DNA of 64,000 bases from JAUUSJ01 sp964439395. Its GTDB lineage: Bacteria > Bacillota > Clostridia > Lachnospirales > Lachnospiraceae. Made by a program: the position numbers and the translations under genes. The notes beneath the pieces are model-generated. The model was given only the letters and a program-made list of their open reading frames with translations. It was not told the DNA's origin and did no database searches. The stretch lies in contig CAYTNV010000019.1 of NCBI GenBank assembly GCA_964439395.1, forward strand, positions 5,181-69,180. The letters are read 5' to 3'. Below, one piece after another: positions 27,378 to 36,180 of this stretch. Each line of letters opens with the position of its first letter. Position 1 is the first letter of the stretch.

Positions 27378-27407
27378 GGAAGGAGAAAATTCTCCTTCCT
27401 CTTTTTT
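27378..27407 (+). terminator. Strong intrinsic terminator after capsid gene
   Basis: GGAAGGAGAA-AA-TTCTCCTTCC followed by TCTTTTTT. A 10-bp perfect stem. Confidence 0.9.
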
Positions 27408-27427
27408 AGGATTTGAAGGAGAGAAAA

Positions 27428-27985
27428 ATGGCATATCAAAAGAAAAGTACAAAAACTCAGGCTACGCAAGAGGAGACAAAAATGGCATCCGAAACAACTG
27501 TAGCTGAAAAGAAGAAAAAAGAATTCAAAAATGATGATCTGATTTATTGTAAATCTATCACGAATGGATTATTAGGCATGATTGGAATCAAAAGTAAAAT
27601 TCTTTACAGATGGTCAGATCGTGGAGATGTTACTCCTGTAGAATACGCTGACTTAATGGCTGCCGTTATGCAAAAAACAGATCATATTAGATTACCTAGA
27701 TTTATCATAGAAGACGAAGATTTTCTTGCTCTCCCACATTGTAAATGGATTAAGAAAATATATGATGGTATGTTCGATGCAGATCATTTAAAGGATATTT
27801 TAAAAATGAATCCATCTCAGATGAAGAAAGCTATTGGAGAACTTCCAGACGGAGCAAAAGAATCTATTAAAGGCTTGGCGGCAAAACAGATTCAGTCTGG
27901 ACAGCTTGACAGTGTAAAAAAAATCAAAACGCTAGATGAAATCTTCGGCACAGAACTAATGTTAATGACAGGTTTATTTAACTAG
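27428..27985 (+). CDS. Head-region protein of unknown function
   Basis: 185 residues from ATG 27428 after TGAAGGAGAGAAAA. A disordered lysine-rich N-terminus (residues 1-35) is followed by a compact helical region (GIKSKILYRWSDRGDVTPVEYADLMAAV) and a C-terminal domain with LKMNPSQMKKAIGELPDGAKESIKGLA. Located between capsid and connector genes; similar small genes in Clostridia phages are uncharacterised head proteins. No motif of known activity. Confidence 0.6.
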   Translation: MAYQKKSTKTQATQEETKMASETTVAEKKKKEFKNDDLIYCKSITNGLLGMIGIKSKILYRWSDRGDVTPVEYADLMAAVMQKTDHIRLPRFIIEDEDFLALPHCKWIKKIYDGMFDADHLKDILKMNPSQMKKAIGELPDGAKESIKGLAAKQIQSGQLDSVKKIKTLDEIFGTELMLMTGLFN

Positions 27986-27997
27986 GAGGGATTTAGT

Positions 27998-28450
27998 GTG
28001 AAAATCCCTTTTGAAAAAATCTTTTCTCGCTTTCGACTTATGACTACTCGATTCGAGCCAATCACATTATCTAGAGAGGAAAATCTCGCATTGGAAAATG
28101 AATATTTAGAGGAATCCGTATCGAATCAGAGATTGCGTCGTAAGTTCAAAACATTCAAATATGATTCAGAACTACAAGAATTAACTTGTGAATTAAAGTA
28201 TTCTGAGGATGAAGAATCTGACGAACGATTTGTGATCGAGATATTAGCTATAGGAATGGTAATCTCATGGTATCAACCACAAATTGATTCTGTTATCAAT
28301 ACTGCTCCAACGATGGGAGGAAAAGAAGAGAAAAAAATCTTAGACAATTACAAATCTTCTATTAATAGATTTGAGACTCTTAAAAAGGAACGTTATCACA
28401 TGATAAGGGATCGTGGGTATATGTACAACTCATACTTACAAGGTGATTAA
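27998..28450 (+). CDS. Head-tail connector candidate 1
   Basis: 150 residues from GTG 27998 with AGGAGGG at good distance. Helical, with FEKIFSRFRLMTTRFEPITLSREENLALENE and EILAIGMVISWYQPQIDSVINTAPTMGG, a pattern I associate with neck-region proteins. It abuts the next gene with no gap. Likely part of the connector, from gene order (capsid, connector set, tail tube). Confidence 0.55.
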   Translation: MKIPFEKIFSRFRLMTTRFEPITLSREENLALENEYLEESVSNQRLRRKFKTFKYDSELQELTCELKYSEDEESDERFVIEILAIGMVISWYQPQIDSVINTAPTMGGKEEKKILDNYKSSINRFETLKKERYHMIRDRGYMYNSYLQGD

Positions 28451-28792
28451 ATGGACTATATATATGGAAATTTCTCTGATAATCAAATAAAAGATAACGC
28501 AAAGTTGATGCATAATCAGATTCACAAATTGCTTTTGCACAAAGATAAAGCAGTGGAAAACATTATTTTCTCCACAGATAGAGATTTTGATACTTATTTT
28601 GTAAATCTACTCTACCGCTTCGGTGGTCTAAATGAATTACTAGGAGAACCTGAAGATATGGTATCTTTTATGGCCACATTGCAATCTGCATTAAGCGAGA
28701 CAAGAAAAGAAAATTTTAGATATCCAGTCTTTCGAAAATTAATTTTTGATGCACATGGATATATCGATAAAATGTTTGGGGAGGTGCTTTAA
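28451..28792 (+). CDS. Head-tail connector candidate 2
   Basis: 113 residues starting at the ATG right after the previous stop. Mostly helical. Its stop overlaps the next start (TTTAATGCC), so the connector set is translationally coupled. No recognised family. Confidence 0.55.
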   Translation: MDYIYGNFSDNQIKDNAKLMHNQIHKLLLHKDKAVENIIFSTDRDFDTYFVNLLYRFGGLNELLGEPEDMVSFMATLQSALSETRKENFRYPVFRKLIFDAHGYIDKMFGEVL

Positions 28793-29985
28793 TGCCATCT
28801 CTTGAATTATATAAAAAAGCGTTGGCAACTAAAGGTGCAAACGTGGGAATAGCAAGAAAAACTCACTCTGACCTCGTAATGGAGGCAACGTGGAATTCTG
28901 ATATTCAAAGTAAAGTTTGCTATATCTATGACTATTTTCATGATGACAAGCCTTGGCTTGCCTCTAATATCACACACGAAAATACAACAAAAACTAGAAT
29001 AGATGCTAAATTCATTGTCACACAATACGGTTCCATTTCAAAAGACCAAGTGGAATTCCATCTAATGTTCAAACCAAGTCAAAAGATGAATTTCACAGTA
29101 AAAGATGAGCTTTGGTGGTATGAACGGGATTTCCACCAAAAATATGGTGCAGAATTTCCGATTGGCGCATATATAGACATTCCAGATGACAAAGGAATAT
29201 ATAAAAAATGGCTTGTTTGCAGAACAGAATACGGAAATCAATTTATTAAGTATAGTGTACTCCCCTGCAATTATTATCTCCATTGGATTGAAGTAAAAAA
29301 TAACGCACGGTTGAAAAGAAAAATGTGGTGTGTTGCTAGAAGTCAAAACAGCTATAACTCTGGAATATGGAATAACTATAACTTTGATTTGCTGGATAAT
29401 GTAGATATTATATGGCTTCCAATGAATTCTTTGACTGAATATTTATATTATACAGTCGAAGATGGAAAGAATACTAGGAATATGCGTTTAATTGTAAGCG
29501 CACCTATAAAACATCCTAATGTTTGGAAAATAAGCAAGGTAGAAAACCATATTCCATTTGGACTCCAAAGACTCACTCTAAAACAAGATGCTTTTAATTC
29601 CAAAACAGATTATGTAAACCTCACTACAAAAGAAATGTACGCCAATTACTATTCTTCTGTGGAACATGATCATAATGAAATTCAAAAAATAAATTTAGCA
29701 AAAACTCCTATCACTGCATTCATTCACGGAAGTGAAAAAATGAGAAATGGTTATAAGAGAACCTACTCTGCTATTTTCTTGAATTCAGATGGAAAACGAA
29801 TTACTGATTTAGATTTTGAATGGACAATTGATGGAGACATAAAAGTAGAACATGAAATCATTAGAGATGATATTGCTTTATTAGTGGACAATGAAGATTA
29901 CATCGGAGAAAAAATAAAACTACAAATTATTTTGTCAAATGAAATTGTTGCAACTAAAGAAATTGAAATTGTAGAAATGTTTTAA
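28792..29985 (+). CDS. Head-closure/connector protein with C-terminal Ig-like domain
   Basis: 397 residues overlapping the previous stop by one base. The first 290 residues are beta-rich with a conserved-looking mid region (PIGAYIDIPDDKGIYKKWLVCRTEYGNQFIKYSVLPCNYYLHWI), typical of head-closure proteins of this phage group. Residues 300-397 look like an Ig-like domain (KRTYSAIFLNSDGKRITDLD ... IALLVDNEDYIGEKIKLQI), frequently appended to virion proteins for weak surface adhesion. Role inferred from order. Confidence 0.55.
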   Translation: MPSLELYKKALATKGANVGIARKTHSDLVMEATWNSDIQSKVCYIYDYFHDDKPWLASNITHENTTKTRIDAKFIVTQYGSISKDQVEFHLMFKPSQKMNFTVKDELWWYERDFHQKYGAEFPIGAYIDIPDDKGIYKKWLVCRTEYGNQFIKYSVLPCNYYLHWIEVKNNARLKRKMWCVARSQNSYNSGIWNNYNFDLLDNVDIIWLPMNSLTEYLYYTVEDGKNTRNMRLIVSAPIKHPNVWKISKVENHIPFGLQRLTLKQDAFNSKTDYVNLTTKEMYANYYSSVEHDHNEIQKINLAKTPITAFIHGSEKMRNGYKRTYSAIFLNSDGKRITDLDFEWTIDGDIKVEHEIIRDDIALLVDNEDYIGEKIKLQIILSNEIVATKEIEIVEMF

Positions 29986-29997
29986 GGAGGGGATGCC

Positions 29998-30489
29998 ATG
30001 GGTAAATCAAGAAGTTACGAGATTATAGAATATAGAAAGATAATCATGAACGAACTCTGCAAATCAAAAGAAATTATAAAGTTATTTGGTCTAGAAAACG
30101 AAAAATATCCAGAAGACATCATCCCTTATCAATATTCTTATCCTCATGAACATATACCAGATACGATTACAGCAACAAAAAGATATATTAATTTTGAAAT
30201 TAGTGCAAATTTATATAATACAAACAGAACCTTCAATGACTTGAAGGTCTATTTTTTTGTGTTTTGTCATCAGGACGTGATTCGATATTTGGATAAGGGT
30301 AGGGAATATTTGTGGTACGACAAAGTCACCTGTGAATTGGATACAATTTTTGGAGGGAAATACATAATGGGAGTTGGAAAAACGGAACTTATATCAAATA
30401 AGCCCTATAGTCCTGAAAATACATTTAAAGGTAGGCTTCTCACATTCGATGTAAAAGATTTCACGGATGGTAAAAAACTTGGAAAGTAA
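29998..30489 (+). CDS. Tail completion/neck protein candidate
   Basis: 163 residues from ATG with a strong AAGGAGGGG. Features YRKIIMNELCKSKEIIKLFG and a C-terminal beta domain (GVGKTELISNKPYSPENTFKGRLLTFDVKDF), a layout common in tail-terminator-like proteins. It overlaps the next gene by 23 bases. Confidence 0.5.
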   Translation: MGKSRSYEIIEYRKIIMNELCKSKEIIKLFGLENEKYPEDIIPYQYSYPHEHIPDTITATKRYINFEISANLYNTNRTFNDLKVYFFVFCHQDVIRYLDKGREYLWYDKVTCELDTIFGGKYIMGVGKTELISNKPYSPENTFKGRLLTFDVKDFTDGKKLGK

Positions 30490-31210
30490 AAAAAGTCTAT
30501 TAAAATTAAATGAAATAAAGCTTCGACCAAATGTATCTATCAAAATCCCTACTGTTGGAGAAATTTTAGACGACGAACAACATTATTATAATCTTATCTC
30601 CTCTCTCACCGCTGCCCCCTTTCAGTACATGGTGCAACTGGATGATATAGGATTAGATTATACAAAAGTATCCGATTATGATCTTTTTAGAATGTTATTC
30701 CCGATGTTTATACGAGAAGATATTTCTATTATTTTTGGAGATTTAGATTTATCTGACACAATTTTTTTTGAGGACAAACGAGATAATTCCGCAGTATTAT
30801 ACAGTCCTAAGAATGATATATTGTTTGATCCAATATTGTATAAGGACCTATGTGATACTCTAAGAAAAATAAATTTACTTGAAAAAACAACTCACAAACC
30901 AGGGAATGAACACACTAGAAAATATCTTCTTGAAAAAGAAAGAAAAAGACAAAAAAGAGAGACTAGACGAAAAAGACCTTATGAGCCTTATCTTGAAAAG
31001 CTCGTAATAGCATTAGTGAACACTGCTGAATTCCCATATAACTATGAAAGCTGTATGAATTTAAGTATATATAAATTCAATCAAAGTTTAAAACAAGTGC
31101 AACACAAAATTTTATTTGATAATACTATGACTGGCATTTATGCTGGAACCGTAGACACATCTAAGCTAAGTAATAAAGAAAACTTAACTTGGATTCCTTT
31201 AGACAAATAA
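30467..31210 (+). CDS. Unknown neck/tail protein
   Basis: 247 residues from ATG 30467, overlapping the previous gene. Acidic middle, strongly basic stretch EKERKRQKRETRRKRP near residues 163-180, then a helical C-terminus ending before a terminator. The overlap suggests translational coupling. Family not recognised; position between neck protein and tail tube points to head-tail joining. Confidence 0.5.
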   Translation: MVKNLESKKSLLKLNEIKLRPNVSIKIPTVGEILDDEQHYYNLISSLTAAPFQYMVQLDDIGLDYTKVSDYDLFRMLFPMFIREDISIIFGDLDLSDTIFFEDKRDNSAVLYSPKNDILFDPILYKDLCDTLRKINLLEKTTHKPGNEHTRKYLLEKERKRQKRETRRKRPYEPYLEKLVIALVNTAEFPYNYESCMNLSIYKFNQSLKQVQHKILFDNTMTGIYAGTVDTSKLSNKENLTWIPLDK

Positions 31211-31231
31211 GACCTATATGGTCTTTTTTTA
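31209..31231 (+). terminator. Intrinsic terminator
   Basis: AAGACC-TATAT-GGTCTT followed by TTTTTA; the stem begins within the upstream stop codon. Confidence 0.8.
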
Positions 31232-31264
31232 TACCTAAAAAACAGAAAATGAGGAGGATTTTTA

Positions 31265-32050
31265 ATGAATCTTGACAAATTTACTATTGTATCTTTTGAC
31301 CAATTCACTGGTTTTGACAGAGGAACTGGTAGCTTAGAAATGATTATGGACGAGTTGACAGACTTCACTCTCGCTCAGGAGGAGGAAAAATCTGAGCTTG
31401 CTGGTAGAGGTGGTCGTACAATTGGCTCTATGAAGAAAAATAAGAAAGTTACAGGTAGCGGAACAAACGGAATGTTATCTGGCGGTGCTTTAGCTGCTAT
31501 GCTTGGTACAGAAATCGAAGATGGTACATATACAATTAAGTTCACAGACCCAATCATTGTTAATAGCAACAAAGGTGCTACTACAGAAGTTGCCAAAGGA
31601 ACTAATGGTGATGAGATTGGCACTATTTATGTCCGCGATGAACATAATGCATATATTTCTGGCGGAAAAAAATTAACTCAAGTAGCTGAAGCACCAGCCA
31701 CAGGAGAATTTTCTTATAATCCAGCGACAAAAGAAATTACTTTTTTTGACGGGGATATTGCAGACGGAGTGGAAGTTATTGCATTTTATGATGCTGATGT
31801 AACAGGAAAAAGAATCCATAACGACTCTACAAAATATAGCAAAATTTTATATGGCTATATTGATGTAACCTGTCAGGATGGATGTGATAATTTATTCCAC
31901 GGACAGTTCATTATTCCTAGAGCTGATTTTAATGGAACATTTGATATTGTTGGTGGATCTGATCCTGCTACTCAGAGCTTTGAATTTAGTTCCTTGCCAG
32001 ATTTATGTACTGGGAAGAATGATTTGTGGGATTTTATTGTATTTGACTAA
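31265..32050 (+). CDS. Major tail (tube) protein
   Basis: 261 residues from ATG after GAGGAGGATTTTTA. Position between neck genes and the tape measure region, plus a beta-barrel pattern (SIMKKNKKV-like start, GTYTIKFTDPIIV, FSYNPATKEITFFDG, VEVIAFYDADVTGKRI, GYIDVTCQDGCDNLFHGQFIIP ... QSFEFSSLPD), match tail tube proteins. A perfect 10-bp hairpin follows it, as after other highly expressed genes here. Confidence 0.75.
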   Translation: MNLDKFTIVSFDQFTGFDRGTGSLEMIMDELTDFTLAQEEEKSELAGRGGRTIGSMKKNKKVTGSGTNGMLSGGALAAMLGTEIEDGTYTIKFTDPIIVNSNKGATTEVAKGTNGDEIGTIYVRDEHNAYISGGKKLTQVAEAPATGEFSYNPATKEITFFDGDIADGVEVIAFYDADVTGKRIHNDSTKYSKILYGYIDVTCQDGCDNLFHGQFIIPRADFNGTFDIVGGSDPATQSFEFSSLPDLCTGKNDLWDFIVFD

Positions 32051-32061
32051 AGAACAGATTA

Positions 32062-32087
32062 TAGGAGGGAAGTTTTCTTCCCTCCTA
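32062..32087 (+). other. Perfect hairpin enclosing an AGGAGG sequence
   Basis: TAGGAGGGAA-GTTTTC-TTCCCTCCTA, 10 bp without mismatch and with no T-run afterwards. It stabilises or attenuates the tail tube transcript rather than terminating it, and locks an anti-16S-like sequence in its stem. Confidence 0.5.
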
Positions 32088-32108
32088 CTCACAGAAAGGA
32101 CTAAAGTG

Positions 32109-32420
32109 ATGGAAAAGAAAAAAATACCATGTCGCGTATGTGGAAAACTTTTTGTACCATGTGCTTTCTGCCAGTCTCACCAAGGTACTTTTAGGTGGAG
32201 AAATTTTGCTTGTTCCATCGAATGTGCGAAGGAATACATCGAAAAAGCAACAAAATACCGTCAATCCACTAGAGAAAAGATCGAAGAAACCACACATACG
32301 TTAAAGGAAGAGAATACAGAAGATTTAACAAAAAAAAAGAGAGGTCACAGAAAAAAAGTAAGACCTACAGATGAAACTATGCAAATTGAGAAAACGGAAA
32401 TTGTGAACGATGAGGGATAA
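32109..32420 (+). CDS. Small zinc-binding protein
   Basis: 103 residues from ATG 32109 (AGAAAGGACTAAAGTG before it). CRVCGK ... CAFCQSH ... CSIECAKEY gives six cysteines and a histidine arranged as a treble-clef/cross-brace zinc site. The C-terminal half is lysine- and glutamate-rich and disordered. Comparable small proteins lie after tail tube genes in Clostridia phages; function unknown. Confidence 0.65.
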   Translation: MEKKKIPCRVCGKLFVPCAFCQSHQGTFRWRNFACSIECAKEYIEKATKYRQSTREKIEETTHTLKEENTEDLTKKKRGHRKKVRPTDETMQIEKTEIVNDEG

Positions 32421-32459
32421 AACAGACACAATCCGTTTGCTTTTATCCCTTATTTTTTA
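32412..32459 (+). terminator. Intrinsic terminator
   Basis: AGGGATAAAA (32413-32422) pairs with TTTTATCCCT (32441-32450), followed by TATTTTTT. The stop codon of the zinc protein lies in the stem. Confidence 0.85.
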
Positions 32460-32476
32460 CGATAGAAAGGAATAAA

Positions 32477-32707
32477 ATGGGAAAATATATTAAATTTAAT
32501 TCCCTAGATGCCGTCTACGAGTATTATGATAATCAGATTGTCAAAATCTTAAATATGGAACAAGTAAAATACTATATTAAGCACGATGTTAGACCAGATT
32601 ATATGGAAGTTTCCCCATATGATGGCAGCATTGTATTTTACTTTGGGAAAAGAAATACCACGGATGTCTGGGAACATTGGAAAAACATATCACAAAAAAG
32701 AAAGTAG
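32477..32707 (+). CDS. Small unknown protein
   Basis: 76 residues from ATG after AGAAAGGAATAAA. MGKYIKFNSLDAVYEYYDNQ is followed by a short beta end. It precedes the holin-like gene by 8 bases, so it is in the same operon. No family recognised. Confidence 0.5.
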   Translation: MGKYIKFNSLDAVYEYYDNQIVKILNMEQVKYYIKHDVRPDYMEVSPYDGSIVFYFGKRNTTDVWEHWKNISQKRK

Positions 32708-32715
32708 GCGAGTGA

Positions 32716-33084
32716 ATGGAAAATTTACTTAAAAATATTGACTGGGTTACAATCATGTATACAATCTGGACAGCAATTCTTATTCCAGTGGCGAGGCAAG
32801 TATACGAACATTTAAAACTAAAACGATTAGATAAATATACGACAATTTTATACGAAGAAGTAACAAAAGCAGTTAAAAGCGTCTATGAAACAGAAGTAAA
32901 AGACATTAAACATACTGTCGCCTGGTCACAAGAAAAACAAAAAGAGGTTTTAGAAATAGCAAAAACTAAAACAATCCAAGCACTCTCCTCTTCTGCTCAG
33001 AGGTGTCTAAAAGAGGCAAACTCAGATTTTGGAGCCTATCTTGAGTCTCTTATTGGCACGGCTCTGTACGACTTAAAAAATTAA
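32716..33084 (+). CDS. LLH-type holin-like protein
   Basis: 122 residues with a single N-terminal hydrophobic segment (WVTIMYTIWTAILIPVA), then a long amphipathic helical tail (YEEVTKAVKSVYETEVKDIKHT), the layout of the phage holin LL-H family. In that family the protein permeabilises the membrane for endolysin release. It sits far from the endolysin (57912) but is followed by another single-span protein, so the two may form a holin/antiholin pair. Function not proven. Confidence 0.65.
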   Translation: MENLLKNIDWVTIMYTIWTAILIPVARQVYEHLKLKRLDKYTTILYEEVTKAVKSVYETEVKDIKHTVAWSQEKQKEVLEIAKTKTIQALSSSAQRCLKEANSDFGAYLESLIGTALYDLKN

Positions 33085-33110
33085 GATTATAGCGGAGGTG
33101 CGAAAATCGA

Positions 33111-33755
33111 ATGGAAGAATTACAACTTCTAAAAGAATTAGACATTAGTGTAGTTATAATAAGTATTCTAATTCTTATTTTATGCTTTAATTCTCTGTCC
33201 GATATAATAGGAAAATTTTGCTCTAAAATTGGAATTGAGTTTTCTTGGATACGAAGAAAAAACGAAGAGAGAAAACTCTTAACAGAGACGAATGTTAGAT
33301 TAGAAAAATTAGAAAAAGAGCATGAGGAGTCTGTAAAACAATCTATCAAACATGATAAAAAATTACAACAAGATTTACAAACTTTTTCTGCTGATTTAAA
33401 GGAAGGAATTCATGAGCTAAAAAGTGGGCAAGACACATTAACAGACGTTATCAAAGAAATGATTCAAGAAGACAAAAATCGAGATGTGAAAATCGATGCA
33501 TTGATGGAAGCCAGTAGAGTGAGTCTGGGAAACGAAATCAATCGAATGTATAACAAATATATAAATGAAACAAAAGGAATCCCCGAAGATGAAGTAGGTG
33601 AATTTACCGCAACTCATGATGCTTATAATGCAGTATATGGGAATCATTCTGGAGATGCAAAGTACAATTACTGTATAGAGCATCTTAGTATCCTACCCGT
33701 CTCTACATCTTTAGTCGAATCAAAACAAGTGAAAACAATAATAGATAATAAGTGA
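33111..33755 (+). CDS. Single-span membrane protein with coiled coil
   Basis: 214 residues from ATG 33111 with SD GCGGAGGTG. One N-terminal transmembrane helix (ISVVIISILILILCFNSL), then coiled coil (LLTETNVRLEKLEKEHEESVKQ) and a soluble end (NEINRMYNKYINETKGIPEDEVGEF). The arrangement is common in proteins next to phage holins. The stop codon is inside a terminator. Probably a holin partner or spanin-like accessory, inferred only. Confidence 0.55.
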   Translation: MEELQLLKELDISVVIISILILILCFNSLSDIIGKFCSKIGIEFSWIRRKNEERKLLTETNVRLEKLEKEHEESVKQSIKHDKKLQQDLQTFSADLKEGIHELKSGQDTLTDVIKEMIQEDKNRDVKIDALMEASRVSLGNEINRMYNKYINETKGIPEDEVGEFTATHDAYNAVYGNHSGDAKYNYCIEHLSILPVSTSLVESKQVKTIIDNK

Positions 33756-33779
33756 TCGTGTCAGGCGGTCACTTTTTAA
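33750..33779 (+). terminator. Intrinsic terminator
   Basis: AAGTGATCG-TGTCAGG-CGGTCACTT (one wobble) followed by TTTAATTT. Confidence 0.8.
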
Positions 33780-33811
33780 TTTAAATGAACTAAAAAAGGA
33801 GAATTAAGTTT

Positions 33812-34477
33812 ATGTTAGTAGAAATTACAGGAAAGAGATATGAAGAGAGAATTGTTACAACAAGCAGAAAAATCGCTGAAGGGTTTAAAAAACGTCATTC
33901 AGATGTGCTGAGAGATATTGAAAATCTCAGATGTTCAGAGACTTTTAGAGAACGCAATTTTGCGTTGTCCTCATATAAATCAGAGCAAAATAAAATTTTA
34001 AAAGAATATATAGTGACTGAAGATGGTTTTACAATTTTGTGCATGGGCTACGGTGGAGAACGTGCTATGGAGTTCAAAGAACATTATATTGCCGAATTCA
34101 ATGTAATGAGGGATGAACTCAAACGCATTCATACCGAACGTCAACAATGGCAAATTGAAAGAGACAAAGGCGTAGTTATAAGACATATCCTCACTGACAC
34201 AATAAAAATGAAAATTGCTGATAGCCCGAATAAAAGATTTGCATACCCTAACTATACGCATCTAATTTATCGTACCCTTTTTGGAAAAACTGCGAAAGAA
34301 CTTGAGAAAGAATACGGATTGAAATCGAGAGAAAGTCTGAGAGATTTCTTTACAGGCGACGATTTAGCCAGAGTTCAAAGTGCAGAAATGCTCGTAAGTA
34401 GTCTCATCAATTGTGGTTGGGGATATCCTGAAATCAAAAAATTCTTAGAAACAGAAACTAAAAAAATGCTTAATTAA
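33812..34477 (+). CDS. Rha-type phage regulatory protein
   Basis: 221 residues. The N-terminal Rha domain is visible: TTSRKIAEGFKKRHSDVLRDIENL, then NFALSSYKSEQNKILKEYIVTEDGFTILCMGYGGERAMEFKEHYI, the family signature 'y.lt.dGf..l.mgf.g..A..fK..yi'. The C-terminus is a helical DNA-binding-like segment. Rha proteins occur in temperate phages and can block growth in certain host backgrounds; the mechanism is poorly known. Unexpected among tail genes. Confidence 0.88.
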   Translation: MLVEITGKRYEERIVTTSRKIAEGFKKRHSDVLRDIENLRCSETFRERNFALSSYKSEQNKILKEYIVTEDGFTILCMGYGGERAMEFKEHYIAEFNVMRDELKRIHTERQQWQIERDKGVVIRHILTDTIKMKIADSPNKRFAYPNYTHLIYRTLFGKTAKELEKEYGLKSRESLRDFFTGDDLARVQSAEMLVSSLINCGWGYPEIKKFLETETKKMLN

Positions 34478-34493
34478 TTTTAAAGCATTTTTG
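34464..34493 (+). terminator. Intrinsic terminator overlapping rha end
   Basis: AAAAATGCTT-AATTAATTTT-AAGCATTTTT; the stem includes the final codons of rha. Confidence 0.75.
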
Positions 34494-34600
34494 TCCATTC
34501 AGGTTCAATCACTAGACAAGGATGCTTGGCAGTTGAGAAACAGACTGAACTTCTCTTCTGCCTTTGTGTTCATCAAACAAAGTCAAAAGGAAGTATTTGT

Positions 34601-35041
34601 ATAGACAACATATTAATAATCATAGATAACAAAACAATAGATAAATATAACAATCATTATTTCAAATTACATCCAAGAGCAACCAAAAAACAAATTGAGC
34701 ATCCGTGGCATCCATCCATTAATCAATGGTTTATTTTGCCCAGAATCCAGTTAAATAATTTGAAACAAAAATGGAAAATGTTTGGTTGCTGGTTAGTTAA
34801 TGAGTCAGGTTATCAGAACTTAAAACTAGATAATGTGGAAGTAGAAATCACAACTTATTTCAACACCAAACGCAGGCATGATGTGGACAACTATGTCCCT
34901 AAGTTTTTATTGGATGCGTTCGTTGAGGCAGGGCTACTCATAGATGATGATGATAAGCATTTACATATCCTTCTATTGAAAAATAAATATGACAAAGATG
35001 CTCCACGAACTGAAATAATGATTAAAAATCTAAATAAATAA
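34601..35041 (+). CDS. RusA-like Holliday junction resolvase, apparent ATA start
   Basis: The signature RRHDVDNYVPKFLLDAFVEAGLLIDDDDKHL is the RusA family core, with the catalytic aspartates in 'DVDN' and 'DDDD'. Downstream RTEIMI is the usual closing strand. I choose ATA 34601, giving 146 residues (MDNILIIIDNKTIDKYN...), because AAAAGGAAG lies 9 bases before it and family members start near this point. The alternative TTG 34526 has no ribosome binding site. The enzyme resolves branched DNA before packaging. Confidence 0.72.
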   Translation: MDNILIIIDNKTIDKYNNHYFKLHPRATKKQIEHPWHPSINQWFILPRIQLNNLKQKWKMFGCWLVNESGYQNLKLDNVEVEITTYFNTKRRHDVDNYVPKFLLDAFVEAGLLIDDDDKHLHILLLKNKYDKDAPRTEIMIKNLNK

Positions 35042-35061
35042 GTAGGAAGGAAAAGGAATTT

Positions 35062-35445
35062 ATGGATATTAAATTAGAAAAAGCTTTATTAATTTACAAC
35101 ATATTGGGAACAATTATTGATAATAAGGACGCTAATATTGATAGCTTGTTAAAATTCAGGTTACTTGGTATTAGAGCATCCCTCTCTCCTTTATATAAAG
35201 ACTTCGAGACGATAAGAAATGAAAAAATCATGGAATATGGAACAAAAGATGAAAAAGGGGAAATATTCATTGATGGGGAGAATAACCCAGAAGTGCTGGT
35301 AAAATTCAAAGCTGAGATGGAGAAATTAACGAAATCCACTGTTAGCTGCAATATTTCAAAAATAAAATACACAGAAATCATCGATAGTGGACTTCCAGCA
35401 GATACCTTAGTAATGCTCTACGATATCATTGATGGAGAAAACTAA
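35062..35445 (+). CDS. DUF1617-like small phage protein
   Basis: 127 residues from ATG with GGAAGGAAAAGGAA. Helical start (LEKALLIYNILGTIIDNKDANIDSLLKFRLLGIRASLSPLY) reminiscent of DUF1617 proteins found near tape measure genes. The centre is a charged loop with DEKGEIFIDGENNPEV. A role as tail assembly partner is inferred only from position. Confidence 0.5.
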   Translation: MDIKLEKALLIYNILGTIIDNKDANIDSLLKFRLLGIRASLSPLYKDFETIRNEKIMEYGTKDEKGEIFIDGENNPEVLVKFKAEMEKLTKSTVSCNISKIKYTEIIDSGLPADTLVMLYDIIDGEN

Positions 35446-35487
35446 AACAAGCCTAACCACAAATATTTTCACAGGAAAGAAAGGAAT

Positions 35488-36114
35488 ATGAGAATGGAAT
35501 TAAAAAACGAAATCAAAAAAACAAGAATCGCAGATTTTGTAGAAGGATATGAAAAATGTCCAAGTAACTCTATGAAAGAGAAATACTTAAAAGAAAAATT
35601 AGTGATTGCACCGTATGTAAAACTCGAACACAAATTAAATCTATGTCAATCTATCGTAGAAGCATCCTCTCACAATAAACAGGGAGACTTACATATTGAC
35701 AGCGCTGCTAGATATATTCTATATATTCGTTGTGTTATTGAATGCTATACAAATTTAACTCTTAATGATAAGGCACACGACAAAAGTTTTATAAAAGAAT
35801 ATGACCAGCTTGCAAGGAATGGATTAATTGATAGAATCGTTAAAATGATTCCAAAAGATGAAATGGAAGAACTCTCTATGTTCCTCGATATGAAAGTTGA
35901 AGACCTTTTCACGAACGAATATGAAACAAAAGCTTTCATCTCTAAGCAAGTAGATAAGTTTAGCAAAGCTTTTGACGCATTCATGCCTTCCGTCGTTGAT
36001 AGTATAGCGAATGAATTCGTAACGCGATTTAAGGGCATAAAAAGGGAAGAGCTAATTCCTGTTCTAATAGAACTAAAAAACGAGCTTATAAAAAATTTAA
36101 AAAATAATAAATAA
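35488..36114 (+). CDS. Helical protein upstream of tape measure
   Basis: 208 residues; ATG 35488 follows GAAAGGAAT (a second in-frame ATG at 35494 is possible). Entirely helical, no cysteine cluster or membrane segment. Tail assembly chaperones typically occupy this position, but I see no slippery frameshift site, so I leave the role open. Confidence 0.5.
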   Translation: MRMELKNEIKKTRIADFVEGYEKCPSNSMKEKYLKEKLVIAPYVKLEHKLNLCQSIVEASSHNKQGDLHIDSAARYILYIRCVIECYTNLTLNDKAHDKSFIKEYDQLARNGLIDRIVKMIPKDEMEELSMFLDMKVEDLFTNEYETKAFISKQVDKFSKAFDAFMPSVVDSIANEFVTRFKGIKREELIPVLIELKNELIKNLKNNK

Positions 36115-36128
36115 TATATTTTTTAGCA

Positions 36129-36160
36129 CTGTATCTGTCATAGGATATGGTGCTTTTTCT
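36129..36160 (+). terminator. Intrinsic terminator
   Basis: AGCACTGTATC-TGTCATA-GGATATGGTGCT (imperfect) followed by TTTTTC. Confidence 0.7.
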
Positions 36161-36180
36161 TATATCTGGAGGTGATATTT

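Noticed and set aside
34478..34600. Possible tRNA remnant containing GGTTCAATC after rha
   Set aside because: Only a T-loop-like string is present; no acceptor or anticodon stem can be drawn.
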